The position numbers and the translations under genes were made by a program. A DNA stretch of 64,000 bases from Streptomyces curacoi (lineage in GTDB: Bacteria > Actinomycetota > Actinomycetes > Streptomycetales > Streptomycetaceae): assembly GCF_001513975.1 (NCBI RefSeq), contig NZ_KQ947992.1, positions 310,001 through 374,000 on the forward strand, given 5' to 3'. Positions 1 through 9,800 of this stretch are shown in pieces (within the stretch, counting starts at the first letter, position 1; every line of letters starts with the position of its first letter). The notes below the pieces were generated by a model. That model was given only the letters and a program-made list of their open reading frames with translations, was not told the origin of the DNA and made no database searches.

Positions 1-814
1 GGCGGCCGTCCACCGTCACATGGGCCTCCAGGCCCTGCCGGAGCCAGCCCGGCATCGCCTTCGTCAGGGTCTCCACCGCGTCCGTACGCCGGTCCGCGAT
101 CTGACAGACACCGGCCGAGACATGGGCCGCGCCGAGGATCTCCTCCGCCGGCCGCCCGGCCGCGCGGGCGTACTCCCGCCACAGGGCGACCATCTCGGCC
201 TTCTCCTCGTCGCCCACGTGCATCCCGAGCAGCATCGGCAGCCCGCGCTCGGCCGCGAGGCGCACGCTCTGCGGGGACGTACACGCGACGACGACCTCGG
301 GTCCGTCGGCTTCCGTGAGGCACTCCGACGGCCTTGGTACGACGGGGACTTCGCGGAAGCTGAACCGCTCGCCGGCGGCCGCGACCGACGGCTCGCGCAG
401 CCAGCGCACCAGCAGATCGAGTGATTCCGGGAACCCCTCCTCGTACGCCTGAAGGCCCGAGCCGAACACCTCCAGATCGACCCACGGCCCACCGCGCCCC
501 ACCCCCAGCGAGAACCGCCCGCCGGACGTGATGTGCAGCAGTGCGGCCTGCTCACCGAGGGCCACCGGGTGGGCGGTGGGCAGCACACTGACCGCCGTAC
601 CGACCCGCAGCCGGCGGGTGCGGCCGAGCAGTAACGCGGCCAGGGTGACCGCGGACGGACAGGTGCCGTACGGCACGAAGTGGTGCTCGGCCAGCCAGAC
701 CGAGTCGAGCCCCGCTTCCTCGGCGACCTCGGCGGAGCGGACCGCGCGGTGCAGCGCCTCCCCGTCGCCCTGTCCCGGGAACCGGGCCGCCAACACGAAA
801 CTTCCTACGCGCAT
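1..814 (-). CDS. LLM-class flavin-dependent oxidoreductase, 3'-truncated
   Basis: The minus-strand frame opens with ATG at 814 (MRVGSFVLAARFPG) and stays open to the window edge, so about 271 residues are visible and the C-terminus is missing. The beginning reads as a luciferase-like TIM barrel: an AEEAGLDSVWLAEHHF segment followed by a TRRLRVGTAV segment, typical of F420- or FMN-dependent LLM monooxygenases and reductases. The substrate cannot be told from the sequence. Coding potential and the family motifs make the gene call firm; cofactor choice (F420 or FMN) is open. It diverges from the gene at 1038, so 815-1037 should hold both promoters. Confidence 0.85.
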   Translation of the reverse strand, partial: MRVGSFVLAARFPGQGDGEALHRAVRSAEVAEEAGLDSVWLAEHHFVPYGTCPSAVTLAALLLGRTRRLRVGTAVSVLPTAHPVALGEQAALLHITSGGRFSLGVGRGGPWVDLEVFGSGLQAYEEGFPESLDLLVRWLREPSVAAAGERFSFREVPVVPRPSECLTEADGPEVVVACTSPQSVRLAAERGLPMLLGMHVGDEEKAEMVALWREYARAAGRPAEEILGAAHVSAGVCQIADRRTDAVETLTKAMPGWLRQGLEAHVTVDGR

Positions 815-1037
815 TGCTTTTTCCTGCTTCCTTGGCTCCGACGCGGAGCTCCCCCGCCCGGCATAACCGTCTGACACGTGCCGAGGACACGGCTTGGCGA
901 AGAGATTTGCGGATTGTCTGCAGAATGGATCTCCGGGGTGAGGGACTTGTGGGGGTTGGTCCTGTACGACTACCCCTGTCCGTGCCGCGTAGGCTGGGCT
1001 TGACCCGTGCATCCTGTATAGCCCCGTGAGGTGTTCC

Positions 1038-1370
1038 GTGTCCCCGCGTCGCAACCGACCCAAGGACTCCGGCTGGTCCGGACGCAGCGCCGAGGACGAC
1101 CGCCCCGGCCGCTACGGCGGCTGGCAGTCCGCGGAGAGTTGGCAGGGCGAGAACTGGAACGTACGGCATGTGGCGGGTGCGAGCGCGCAGGGCAAGTCGT
1201 ACCGCTGCCCGGGCTGCGACCAGATGATCCCGGACGGCGTCCCGCACGTCGTCGCCTGGCCGGACCACTCGGGCGTGGACGACCGCAGGCACTGGCACAG
1301 GGCGTGCTGGAACGCGAAGGACCGCCGCACCACGCGGGTGCAGCGGTCCCGTAACGCGCCGAGGTTCTAG
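1038..1370 (+). CDS. Small zinc-ribbon-like protein of unknown function
   Basis: A 110-residue basic protein. The middle carries C-P-G-C, then a conserved-looking VPHVVAWP stretch and an H-R-A-C pair, which together look like a four-ligand zinc site (C-x2-C ... H-x2-C). Actinobacterial relatives are often labelled ATP/GTP-binding protein, but I see no P-loop, so I do not support that label. An in-frame GTG lies 12 nt upstream at 1026; I chose GTG 1038 because it gives the MSPRRNRP start I recall for relatives and has a GAGGT-like site just upstream. Its 3' end faces the ABC permease at 1390, 19 nt away. Confidence 0.75.
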   Translation: MSPRRNRPKDSGWSGRSAEDDRPGRYGGWQSAESWQGENWNVRHVAGASAQGKSYRCPGCDQMIPDGVPHVVAWPDHSGVDDRRHWHRACWNAKDRRTTRVQRSRNAPRF

Positions 1371-1389
1371 CCGGACCGGCCGGGCGGCC

Positions 1390-2259
1390 TCACACGTCCC
1401 GCTTCTCCAGCAGCACGTAGGCCCCGGCGAACGCGGCGGCCGTCACGCCGAGCATGATCCACAGCGGGTCCCAGCCGGACGGACCGGAATTGCTGAGGGA
1501 CTGCTCGTAGAAGACGCTGAGCTGGTTCGGGATGGAGTACTCGAACAGGGCCTTCTGCAGGTCCTGCAGCGACTGCGAGAACATGAACAGCGCGATGACC
1601 AGCGGGGCCAGCAGCACGCCGATCATGATCGTGATCGCGCCCGCCGAGTGCCGGATGATCGAGCCGACGACGAGCGAGAGCAGGCCGAGCAGCGCGAGGT
1701 AGAGCGAGATGCCGACCGTGCCCTTCAGCCACTCCTGGCCGCTGGGCTCCCGGGCGTCCAGGAACGCCACGTCCGCGAGGGCCACGACGAGCGCCGACGC
1801 CAGCGTCACCACGAACGCGACCGAGAAGAACACGATCGCCTTCGCCGTCAGCACCCGCCCCCGGGACGGGCACGCCGTCATCGTGGTGCGGATCATGCCG
1901 GTGCCGTACTCCGAGGCCGTGGTCAGCACGCCGAGCGTGATGATGCACATGCTGCCGAGCAGCAGGCCGAAGAAGCCGAACGACAGCGGGTTCTCGTTGC
2001 GCATGCTCCCTTCCGACGAGTTCGCGGCGATCAGCGCGGCGGCCGCCAGGCCGATGCCGACCACGAGCAGCACGAACACGCCGAGCGTCCACACCGTGGA
2101 GCGCACCGACCTGATCTTCGTCCACTCGGAGGCGAGCGCGTGCCCGAGGTGCGTGCGCACGACGGGGATCGGCGAGTTGTAGGTGGGGTACGACGAGCCG
2201 GGCGCCGCCTGCCAGTTCGGTGCGGCGGTCTGCGGCATCGGGGGCTGGGGCGTGCTCAT
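1390..2259 (-). CDS. ABC transporter permease (ABC-2 type), pair 1
   Basis: A 289-residue membrane protein. A Pro/Gln/Ala-rich cytosolic N-terminus (about 60 residues) leads into the ASEWTKIRSVRSTVWTL signature common to actinobacterial ABC-2 permeases, then about six hydrophobic segments and a terminal EKRDV. The ATG at 2259 overlaps the stop of the ATPase gene upstream by 4 bp (ATGA), so the two are translationally coupled and should form one exporter. The substrate is unknown. The paralogous permease at 3690-4460 has the same N-terminal signature, showing that the two pairs arose by duplication. Confidence 0.9.
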   Translation of the reverse strand: MSTPQPPMPQTAAPNWQAAPGSSYPTYNSPIPVVRTHLGHALASEWTKIRSVRSTVWTLGVFVLLVVGIGLAAAALIAANSSEGSMRNENPLSFGFFGLLLGSMCIITLGVLTTASEYGTGMIRTTMTACPSRGRVLTAKAIVFFSVAFVVTLASALVVALADVAFLDAREPSGQEWLKGTVGISLYLALLGLLSLVVGSIIRHSAGAITIMIGVLLAPLVIALFMFSQSLQDLQKALFEYSIPNQLSVFYEQSLSNSGPSGWDPLWIMLGVTAAAFAGAYVLLEKRDV

Positions 2260-3509
2260 CGGGCGTCCTCGGGCTTGGTCAGGGAGGCAGGGGCGGAGGG
2301 GGCCGCGGGAGCGGCGGGCGGCTGTGCGGGAGCCGGGGGCGCGGCCGGCGGCGGGCTCTGGGGGGCCTGCGGGGCCTGCTGCGCATACGGGTTGGGCGCG
2401 TCCGCTCCGGGCGCCGCGGCGGGCGCGCCAGGGGCGCCGTACGGCCCCTGCGGCGCGGCGAACGGCTGCCCGCCCGGCTGGGGCGGCGGCGGGGCGTACC
2501 AGCCCGGCTGGCCCTGCCCCGGAACCGGCATCGGCGGCTGTGCGCCCGGCGGCAGCGGCTGCTGGAGCCCCGCCTTCTGGTCGATCGTCGAGCGGTAGTC
2601 GACGGCGCCCTGCGTCATCCGCATGTACGCCTCCTCCAGCGAGGCCTGGTGCGGCGACAGCTCCCACAGCCGTACGTCGGTGTCGTGCGCGATGTCGCTG
2701 ATGCGGGGGAGCGGCAGCCCGGTCACCCGCAGCGCGCCGTCCTGCTCGGGCAGCACATGCCCGCCGGCCTCGGCGAGCGCGCCGGCCAGCTTCTCGCGCA
2801 GCTGCGGCTCGGTGTCCGGCGTACGGACCCGGGCGAAGCCGGCGGAGTTCGCCGCGATGAAGTCCTTGACGCTCATGTCGGCGAGCAGCTGACCGCGTCC
2901 GATGACGATCAGGTGATCGGCGGTGAGGGCCATCTCGCTCATGAGGTGGGAGGAGACGAACACGGTCCGTCCCTCGGCCGCCAGCGACTTCATCAGGTTC
3001 CGCACCCAGAGGATGCCCTCGGGGTCGAGGCCGTTGACCGGCTCGTCGAACAGCAGCACCTGCGGGTCGCCGAGCAGCGCGGCGGCGATGCCGAGGCGCT
3101 GGCCCATGCCGAGCGAGAAGCCCTTGGAGCGCTGCCTGGCCACGTCCTGGAGACCGACCACGCCCAGCACCTCGTCCACCCGCCGGGCCGGGATGCCGGA
3201 CAGCTGGGCCAGACACAGCAGGTGGTTGCGGGCCGCCCGGCCGCCGTGCACGGCCTTGGCGTCCAGCAGGGCGCCGACCTGGCGGGGGGCGTTGGGCAGC
3301 TTGCGGTACGGATAGCCGCCGATGGTGACCTGGCCCGCGGTCGGGTTGTCCAGGCCCAGGATCATCCGCATCGTCGTCGACTTGCCCGAGCCGTTGGGGC
3401 CGAGGAAGCCGGTGACGGCGCCGGGCCGCACCTGGAAGGACAGGTTGTACACAGCGGTCTTGTCGCCGTAGCGCTTGGTCAGGCCGACAGCCTCGATCAT
3501 GCTCCGCAC
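2256..3509 (-). CDS. ABC transporter ATP-binding protein with Pro/Gln-rich tail, pair 1
   Basis: A 417-residue ATPase. Walker A is GPNGSGKSTT near residue 40, the signature region is FSLGMGQRLGIA, and Walker B is VLLFDEPVNGLDPEG. The nucleotide-binding domain is followed by a DUF4162-like regulatory stretch and then an unusual tail of about 100 residues rich in Pro, Ala, Gln and Gly. Such a tail is absent from most ABC-2 ATPases and may be a disordered linker or protein-contact region. It starts at ATG 3509 and is coupled to the permease by a 4-bp overlap. It belongs to the bacitracin/drug-export-like branch, with substrate unknown. Confidence 0.92.
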   Translation of the reverse strand: MRSMIEAVGLTKRYGDKTAVYNLSFQVRPGAVTGFLGPNGSGKSTTMRMILGLDNPTAGQVTIGGYPYRKLPNAPRQVGALLDAKAVHGGRAARNHLLCLAQLSGIPARRVDEVLGVVGLQDVARQRSKGFSLGMGQRLGIAAALLGDPQVLLFDEPVNGLDPEGILWVRNLMKSLAAEGRTVFVSSHLMSEMALTADHLIVIGRGQLLADMSVKDFIAANSAGFARVRTPDTEPQLREKLAGALAEAGGHVLPEQDGALRVTGLPLPRISDIAHDTDVRLWELSPHQASLEEAYMRMTQGAVDYRSTIDQKAGLQQPLPPGAQPPMPVPGQGQPGWYAPPPPQPGGQPFAAPQGPYGAPGAPAAAPGADAPNPYAQQAPQAPQSPPPAAPPAPAQPPAAPAAPSAPASLTKPEDAR

Positions 3510-3663
3510 CCATCGAAAGGTTCAGGACAGCGGGGCACACGCCCCCGTAAGGGTTAGGAGGATATCCAGGCGCTGACGGTTCCGCTCAAGCCTGGGTAAA
3601 ACCTTCCCGGACCCGGCCCGGCGCCGCCCGCCCCCTCTCCCGGCGCCGGCCGTCCCGTTTCTT

Positions 3664-3697
3664 CCGTCGCTAGGCGTCGCTAGGCGTCGCTAGGCGT
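3664..3697. repeat. Three-copy short tandem repeat over a stop codon
   Basis: A 10-bp unit (GACGCCTAGC read on the minus strand) occurs three times in a row across the end of the permease gene at 3690. Each unit carries the last codons and an in-frame TAG, so the gene has effectively three consecutive copies of its own terminus. Replication slippage is the likely origin. Confidence 0.7.
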
Positions 3698-4460
3698 CCC
3701 GCTTCCTGAGCGTGGCGTAACCGCCGGCGAGCGCGGCGAGCACCCAGAGCGCCATGATGCCGAGCCCGCCCCAGGGGCCGTACGGAGTGTCGTCGCCGAC
3801 CGGGGCGACCACCTGCATGATCTTGCTGCCGGCCTGGTCGGGCAGATAGCGGCCGAGCTTCTCGGTCGCCGAGACGTTGCCCAGGATGTTGGAGATCAGG
3901 AAGAAGAACGGCATCAGGATGCCCAGCGACAGCATCGGCGAGCGCAGCATCGCGGCGACGCCCATCGAGAACACCGCGATGAGGGTCATGTAGAGCCCGC
4001 CGCCGATCACCGCGCGCAGCACGCCGGGATCACCGAGGGCCGCCCTGTGCTCGCCGAGCATCGCCTGTCCGAGGAAGAAGGCGACGAAGCTGGTGGCCAG
4101 GCCGACGACGAGCGCGAGGCCGGTCGCCACCGCGATCTTGCTGAACAGGAAGGTGCCGCGCTGCGGTACGGCGGCCAGCGAGCTGCGGATCATGCCGGTG
4201 CTGTACTCGTTCGACACGACGAGCACCCCGAACACGATCATCGCGAGCTGACCGAGGCTCATCCCGGCGAAGCTGATGAAGGTCGGGTCGAAGGAGAGCC
4301 TGTCCCGCTCGCTCATGTTGTCGAACTCGTTGGCCGACAGGCCCGAGATCAGCATGCCGAGCGCGATGGTGACCACCACGGCGAGGGAGAGCGTCCACAC
4401 GGTGGACGCCACGGACCGGATCTTGGTCCATTCGGAGCGGATGACCTGGGTTGCTGCCAT
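3690..4460 (-). CDS. ABC transporter permease (ABC-2 type), pair 2
   Basis: A 256-residue permease starting at ATG 4460 (MAATQVIRSEWTKIRSVAST). It has about six transmembrane segments, a NEYSTGMIRSSLAAVP loop of the kind seen in actinobacterial ABC-2 permeases, and a C-terminal LRKRDA. It lies 2 nt downstream of its ATPase partner at 4463-5461, so the pair is surely an operon. It lacks the long Pro/Gln-rich N-terminus of the pair-1 permease. Its terminal codons lie inside a short tandem repeat. Substrate unknown. Confidence 0.9.
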   Translation of the reverse strand: MAATQVIRSEWTKIRSVASTVWTLSLAVVVTIALGMLISGLSANEFDNMSERDRLSFDPTFISFAGMSLGQLAMIVFGVLVVSNEYSTGMIRSSLAAVPQRGTFLFSKIAVATGLALVVGLATSFVAFFLGQAMLGEHRAALGDPGVLRAVIGGGLYMTLIAVFSMGVAAMLRSPMLSLGILMPFFFLISNILGNVSATEKLGRYLPDQAGSKIMQVVAPVGDDTPYGPWGGLGIMALWVLAALAGGYATLRKRDA

Positions 4461-4462
4461 GT

Positions 4463-5461
4463 TCAGCTCCTCCTCCAGCCTTCGCCCCACTGCTGCTGCC
4501 CGGGAGGCGGTGCCTGCTGCCCGGGAGGCGGTGCCTGCGGCCCGGGGGGCGGCGCCGCGGAGTGCGCGTGGTACTCCACCGACTCGGCGGTCAGCTGCAT
4601 GAACGCCTCCTCCAGCGAGGCCTGCTGCGGGCTCAGCTCGTGCAGCACGACGCCGTGCCGGGCCGCCAGCTCCCCGATCTGCTCCGCCTTGCCGCCGTCG
4701 ACCTCCAGGGTGCCGTTGCCCGTCTCCACGGCCGTGATCCCGGCGGTGTGCAGCACGTCGAGCAGCCGCTCGCGCTGCGGGGTGCGGATACGGACGTACG
4801 ACCTGGAGTTCCGCTCGATGAAGTCGGCCATGGTCGTGTCGGCGAGCAGCCGGCCCTGGCCGATGACGACGAGGTGGTCGGCGGTCAGCGCCATCTCGCT
4901 CATGAGGTGCGAGGAGACGAAGACCGTACGGCCCTGTGCGGCCAGGGATTTCATCAGGTTGCGGATCCAGTGGATGCCCTCGGGGTCGAGGCCGTTGACC
5001 GGCTCGTCGAACATCAGGATCCGCGGATCGCCGAGCAGCGCGCCGGCGATCCCCAGCCGCTGCCCCATGCCCATCGAGAAGCCCTTGGTCTTCTTGCGCG
5101 CGACCGCCGTGAGCCCCACCGTCTCCAGCACCTCGGCCACCCGGCGCTTCGGAATGCCGTTGCTCTGCGCGAGACACAGCAGGTGGTTGTAGGCGCTGCG
5201 CCCGCCGTGCCAGGCCTTGGCCTCCAGCAGGGCGCCGATGTACGTCAGCGGGTCCTTGAGCTGGTCGTAGTGCTTGCCGTCGATGCGGACGTCCCCGGCG
5301 GTGGGGCGGTCGAGCCCCAGGATCATCCGCATGGTGGTCGACTTGCCGGCGCCGTTGGGCCCGAGGAAGCCCGTGACCATGCCCGGTCTGACGGTGAAGG
5401 TGAGGTTGTTGACCGCCACCTTCTCGCCGTACCGCTTGGTCAGCCCCTCAAGCTCAATCAT
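4463..5461 (-). CDS. ABC transporter ATP-binding protein, pair 2
   Basis: A 332-residue ATPase starting at ATG 5461 (MIELEGLTKRYGEKVAVNNL). Walker A is GPNGAGKSTT, the signature region is FSMGMGQRLGIA, and Walker B is ILMFDEPVNGLDPEGI. It ends in a shorter Pro/Gly/Gln tail that includes a repeated APPPGQQ motif. It is closely related to the ATPase at 2256-3509 through the whole nucleotide-binding domain, so the two transporters are a tandem duplication. It should energise the permease at 3690-4460. Substrate unknown; the family includes drug and peptide exporters. Confidence 0.92.
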   Translation of the reverse strand: MIELEGLTKRYGEKVAVNNLTFTVRPGMVTGFLGPNGAGKSTTMRMILGLDRPTAGDVRIDGKHYDQLKDPLTYIGALLEAKAWHGGRSAYNHLLCLAQSNGIPKRRVAEVLETVGLTAVARKKTKGFSMGMGQRLGIAGALLGDPRILMFDEPVNGLDPEGIHWIRNLMKSLAAQGRTVFVSSHLMSEMALTADHLVVIGQGRLLADTTMADFIERNSRSYVRIRTPQRERLLDVLHTAGITAVETGNGTLEVDGGKAEQIGELAARHGVVLHELSPQQASLEEAFMQLTAESVEYHAHSAAPPPGPQAPPPGQQAPPPGQQQWGEGWRRS

Positions 5462-5723
5462 GCGGCCACGCTAGGACCGGGACCCGGCGACTGCCACCCC
5501 ACGGGGCAAACGGAGGCCGACGAGGGCGGCAAACAACCGTGAACGCGGTCGAGCGGAGGACGGCGTGGGCGACGGCCACCTCGCCGTGTCCCGGGGCACC
5601 CTCCGCCATGTGAGGGCGAAGGCGGGCAGGCAGACGGGCAGGCAGACGGGAAGGTTGACGTAGAAGGTCCAGCACCAGGGGGGAGGCGGGCCTCGACGAC
5701 GTCTTCCTCCCCTGGTACGCCAA
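5462..5723. other. Intergenic stretch, no gene seen
   Basis: The short open frames here have no family features and overlap each other on the same strand. A GGGCAGGCAGAC unit is repeated directly near 5625-5655. The stretch should hold the promoter of the ABC pair starting at 5461. Confidence 0.5.
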
Positions 5724-5757
5724 AGGCCCGCACCCTCGGGGGAGACGGTGCGGGCCT
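5724..5757 (-). terminator. Rho-independent terminator of filP
   Basis: A perfect 11-bp stem (AGGCCCGCACC and its complement) with a 12-nt loop, followed on the minus strand by a short T run. It sits about 17 nt past the filP stop codon. Confidence 0.85.
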
Positions 5758-5773
5758 CTGATCGCGCTACTGC

Positions 5774-6709
5774 TTACCGGGTCTGCTGAGCCGGCACCCC
5801 GCGGGAGATCGGCTCGTCCTCGGCCGGCGTGCCGGCGGCGGCCACCGCGGCGCCCGTGAGCGTGGCGAGCATCTCGCGGACGTTCGTCAGCTGGGCGTTG
5901 ATGCTGTCGCGGCGGTTGGTGAGGGCCGCGAGCTCGCGCTCGGATTCCGAACGGATGCGGTCGGCCTTGGCGTTGGCGTCGGCCACGATGTCCTCGGCCT
6001 GGCGCTGGGCCGTCTCCACCGTCTGGCGGGCGCGGCGCTCGGCGTCGGTGCGCAGCTTCTCGGCCTCCAGGCGCAGCTGCTCGGCGCGGTGCTCGATCTC
6101 GGCGAGGCGCTTCTCGGCCTTGGCCTGACGGGACGCCAGGTCGCGCTCGGACTGCTCGCGGCGCTTGGCGAGGTTCGTCTCGAAGTCGGCGGCGGCCTGC
6201 GCGGCCTTGGCGCGCGTCTCCTCGAAGAGGGCGTCCGCCTCCTCGCGCTTGGACTGCGCGTCCTTCTGCGCCTCGGCACGCAGCTGAGCGGCGTCGCTCT
6301 TGGCCTTCTCGACGATCCGGACGCCCTCGTCCTCGGCCTTGGCCTTGCGCTCCGCAGCGAACGATTCTGCGTCGTTGCGCACCTGCTGGGCGGCCGACTC
6401 GGCGAGCTCGCGGTGCTGCTCGGCCGCGCGGCGGGCCTCCTCGCGCAGATCCTTGGCCTCTTCCTCGGCGAGGCGGAGGATCTTCTCGACACGCGCGCCG
6501 AGACCGGCGTACGACGGCTCTGCGTCGGTCACGGCGGCCTGGGCGTTCTGCGTCTCGAGATGGAGCTCCTCGATGCGCTTTTCCAGAGCGGTGATGCGGG
6601 CGAGAGCGCTGTCACGGTCGGAGACGAGCTTGGAGATCCGTTCGTCCACCTGAGCGCGGTCGTACCCACGCCGCACAAGCTCGAAGCCGTAGGGGGAAGT
6701 GTCGCTCAT
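5774..6709 (-). CDS. filP: FilP, intermediate-filament-like coiled-coil protein
   Basis: A 311-residue, almost entirely helical protein rich in Ala, Glu, Arg and Lys. The first 25 residues (MSDTSPYGFELVRRGYDRAQ) resemble the DivIVA-family N-terminal signature. A continuous coiled coil follows to about residue 285, with a short acidic non-helical tail. Length and sequence match FilP of Streptomyces, which forms filaments near hyphal tips, stiffens hyphae and interacts with DivIVA (established for S. coelicolor). The gene lies directly downstream of scy on the same strand, separated by 183 bp, and is closed by the hairpin at 5724-5757. Start ATG 6709 is unambiguous. Confidence 0.95.
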   Translation of the reverse strand: MSDTSPYGFELVRRGYDRAQVDERISKLVSDRDSALARITALEKRIEELHLETQNAQAAVTDAEPSYAGLGARVEKILRLAEEEAKDLREEARRAAEQHRELAESAAQQVRNDAESFAAERKAKAEDEGVRIVEKAKSDAAQLRAEAQKDAQSKREEADALFEETRAKAAQAAADFETNLAKRREQSERDLASRQAKAEKRLAEIEHRAEQLRLEAEKLRTDAERRARQTVETAQRQAEDIVADANAKADRIRSESERELAALTNRRDSINAQLTNVREMLATLTGAAVAAAGTPAEDEPISRGVPAQQTR

Positions 6710-6892
6710 GGGGTTCCTGTCGAATGAGACCGGTGAGGTGATAGGTGGAATCCTAGGGGCCGAAGCGGTGTGTCATCGAGCGGATGCGTGTTTGATCTGG
6801 AGAATGACACCCCTTTTGGGTGGCTAACCTCAGGACTGCTTGCCAAAGATCTGGTCAAAGGCCCCAGAAAACACCGGAGTCCGGTCTCTTGG
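6710..6892. promoter_or_regulatory. filP upstream region
   Basis: A 183-bp gap between the end of scy and the filP start. It is less GC-rich than the surrounding coding DNA and contains a short ACCGGA-G-TCCGGT palindrome at 6873-6885. I infer that filP has its own promoter here, but I cannot place -35 and -10 boxes firmly. Confidence 0.4.
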
Positions 6893-9800
6893 CTAGCTCT
6901 CCGGCGACTTGCCACCCGAACGAGGGGCGCCAACCGTCGCACCCGCCTTGACCCCGCCGTCCTTGCCCGCCGACGGCGCCTCGAAGGACTCCAGCGCCTC
7001 CAGGACGTCCTGGACGCGGGAGATCTCGGCGTTGATGTCCTCCCGGCGCCGCACGAGGACCTCCAGCTCGCGCTTGCCCTCCTCGACCGTGCGCTTGGCC
7101 TCGCGGATCGCCTCGGCCTTGAGCTCCTCGGCCTCCTTGATCAGCGTGGACCGCTTCTGCTCGGCCTCCTTGAGCAGCCCCTCGGCCTTCTTGACGGCGG
7201 CGATACGGACCTTGCCCGCCTCGGAGTTGGCCTCCGAGACGATCTCCTTGGCCTTCGCCTGGGCCTTGGCCAGCTGCTCCTCGGCGGCCTTGATGAGCGC
7301 GTCGCAGCGGTCGCCGGTCGACTTCATCGTCTCGGCGGACTCGCGGCGGGCCCGCTCGTGCAGCTCCTCGATCTCGGTCGTGATGCGGTCGCGCAGCTCC
7401 TCCGCGCGCTCCCGGATCGCGGTCGCGTCCCGGCGGGCGCCGACGAGCAGCTCGTCCGCGTCCGTACGCGCCTTCTCCACCAGCGAGTTGCCCTCGACCG
7501 TCGCCTCGGAGACCAGCCGGTCGGCCTCCTTGCGGGCGGCGCCCACCATGGTGTCGGCCTGCGCCTCGGCGTCCGCGGTCGTCTTGTGGGCCTGCGCCTG
7601 CGCCTCGGTGAGCAGCTTGTCCGCCTCGGCCGTGGTCTCGCTGATGAGCTTGTCGACCTGCTCGGCCGCCTCGGAGCGCCGCTTGTTGGCGTCCTTGCGG
7701 GCCTCGTCGAGGGTGCGCTCGGCCTCCTCGCGCGCCGACGCCACCAGCCGCTCGGCCTCCGCCGCCGCCTCGGCCTTGACCCGTTCGGACTCGCCGCGGA
7801 TCCGCTCGGCGTGCTGCTGTGCCGACCCCACGGTCTCGGCGGCCTCGGCGCGCAGCCGTTCCGCGTCCGACGTGGCGTCCCCGACCAGCTTCTTGGCCTT
7901 GGCGAGCGCCTCGGCCCGCACCCGGTCGGCCTCCGCGACCGTCTCCGACTGGAGCCGCTCCGCCTCGGAACGCGCCTCGGTGATGAGGGTGTCGGCCTGC
8001 GTCGCCGCGTCCGAGCGGATGCGGTTGGCGTCCTCGCGGGCGTCCGCCCGGGTGCGCGCCGCGGCCTGGTCGGCCTCGGCGATCTTGTCCGACGCCTCGG
8101 TACGGACCCGCTGGGCGTGCTCGGCGGCGTCCGACCGCAGCCGCTCCGCCTCGGCGATCGCCTCCGCGACGGTGCGCTCGGCGAGGGACTTGGCGGCCTC
8201 GGCCTCCTCGTTCGCCTCGCGCCGGATGCGGCCCGCGTCCTCGCTGGCCCGCTCCCGCTCGGCGTAGGCGTCGGAGCGGACCCGGTCCGCCTCCTCCTCG
8301 GCCTCCCGGCGGGCCCGGTCCGCCGCGTGCTCGGCGGCGCTGCGCAGCCCGGCGATCTCCTCCTGGGCCTGCTCGTGCAGCCCGGCGACGGAGTCGCGGA
8401 CCTGCTGGGCGTGCTGCTCGGCGGCCGAGACCATCTCGGTGGCGCGCCGGTCGGCCTCCTCGACCAGCCGCACCGCCTCGGCCTGCGCCTCCTCCACCCG
8501 CTTACGGGCGGAGGCCAGCAGCTCCTCGCTCTGCTCGCGGGCCCGTTCGCGCTCCTGGTCGGCCTCCTGGCGGGCGGAGCCGAGGACTTCGTCGGCCTCG
8601 CGGCGGCGCCGGGTGGCCTCCTCCTGAGCGGCGGCCAGCGTCTCGGACGCCTCCGTGGCGAGCCGCTCGGCGGCGGCCTGCGCCTCGGCCCGTACCCGGT
8701 CGGCGGTGTCCTGGGCCTCCGACTTCAGCCGCTCGGCCTCGGCCGCGGCCTCCGAGCGCAGGCGTACGGCGATGGCCTCGGCCTCGGCACGGGACGCGGA
8801 CGCGTCCGACGCGGCCTCGGTGCGCAGCCGGTCGGCCTCCTCCTCGGCGTGCTGCTGGAGCGTGCGGATCCGCTCGGCGGCCTCGGTGCGCAGCCGGTCG
8901 GTCTCCTCGGCGGCCTCGCGGCGGATGCGCGCGGCCTCCTCGCGGGCGTCGGTGAGGGCCTGCTCGGCCGCCACGAGCCGCTGCTCGGCCTCGGACTGAA
9001 GCCGCGTCAGCTCCTCGGCGGCCTCCGCCCGGCGGGCCTCGACGGCACGCTCGGTCTCCTCGCGCAGTTCGGCGGCGGCCCGCTCGGCGTCGGCCTTGAT
9101 GCCCTCGGCCTGCTCGATGACCTCCTCGCGGTGCCGTTCGGCCTCCTGACGGGTGCGCTGGAGGGTCTCCTCGGCCTGCCGGCGCAGGGTCGTCGCCCGC
9201 TCGATGGCCTCGGTGCGGACCTTCTCGCTGTCCGTCTGGGCGCTCTGGCGCAGCTCGTCTGCGTCCGCCTTGGCCTTGGCCAGCAGCTCCTCGGCGGTCT
9301 TGGCCGCCTCCTCGATCTGCTGGACGGCCTCCTTGCGGGCCTCCGCGCGGATCTTCTCGCCCTCGGCGACCGCCTCGGAGCGCAGCTGCTCGGCCTCGCC
9401 GCGCAGCCGGCGGGCCTCCTCCTGCAGCTCGACCGTCTTGGCGCGGTACTCCTTGGTGTCGTCCTTCGCCGCGCCCTTGAGCTGCTCGGCGATGTCGTGC
9501 GCCTCGGAACGCAGCCGGTCCGCCTCGGCCTCGGCCTCCCTGCGGATCCGCTCGGCCTCCTCGGCCGCGGCCTTGGTGGTGTTGCGCGCGTCCTCCTGCG
9601 CCTTGTTGAGGACGTCCTCGGCGGTCTTGGCCGCCTTCGACAGCGCGGTCGCGCTCTCCTCGGCGGTGAGGGTGCGGGCCTTCTCGGCGGCCTCGGCGAG
9701 CAGCTTCTCGGCCTCGGCGCGGGCGTCGACGATGACCTGCTCGGCGTCGGCCTTGGTGGTCTCGGCCTCCTTCGTGGCCTCCTCGACCAGCCTGGCGACC

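Noticed and set aside
5454..5733. Two overlapping minus-strand ORFs of about 90 codons
   Set aside because: Low-complexity Arg/Pro content, overlap with each other and with a terminator; no conserved motif.
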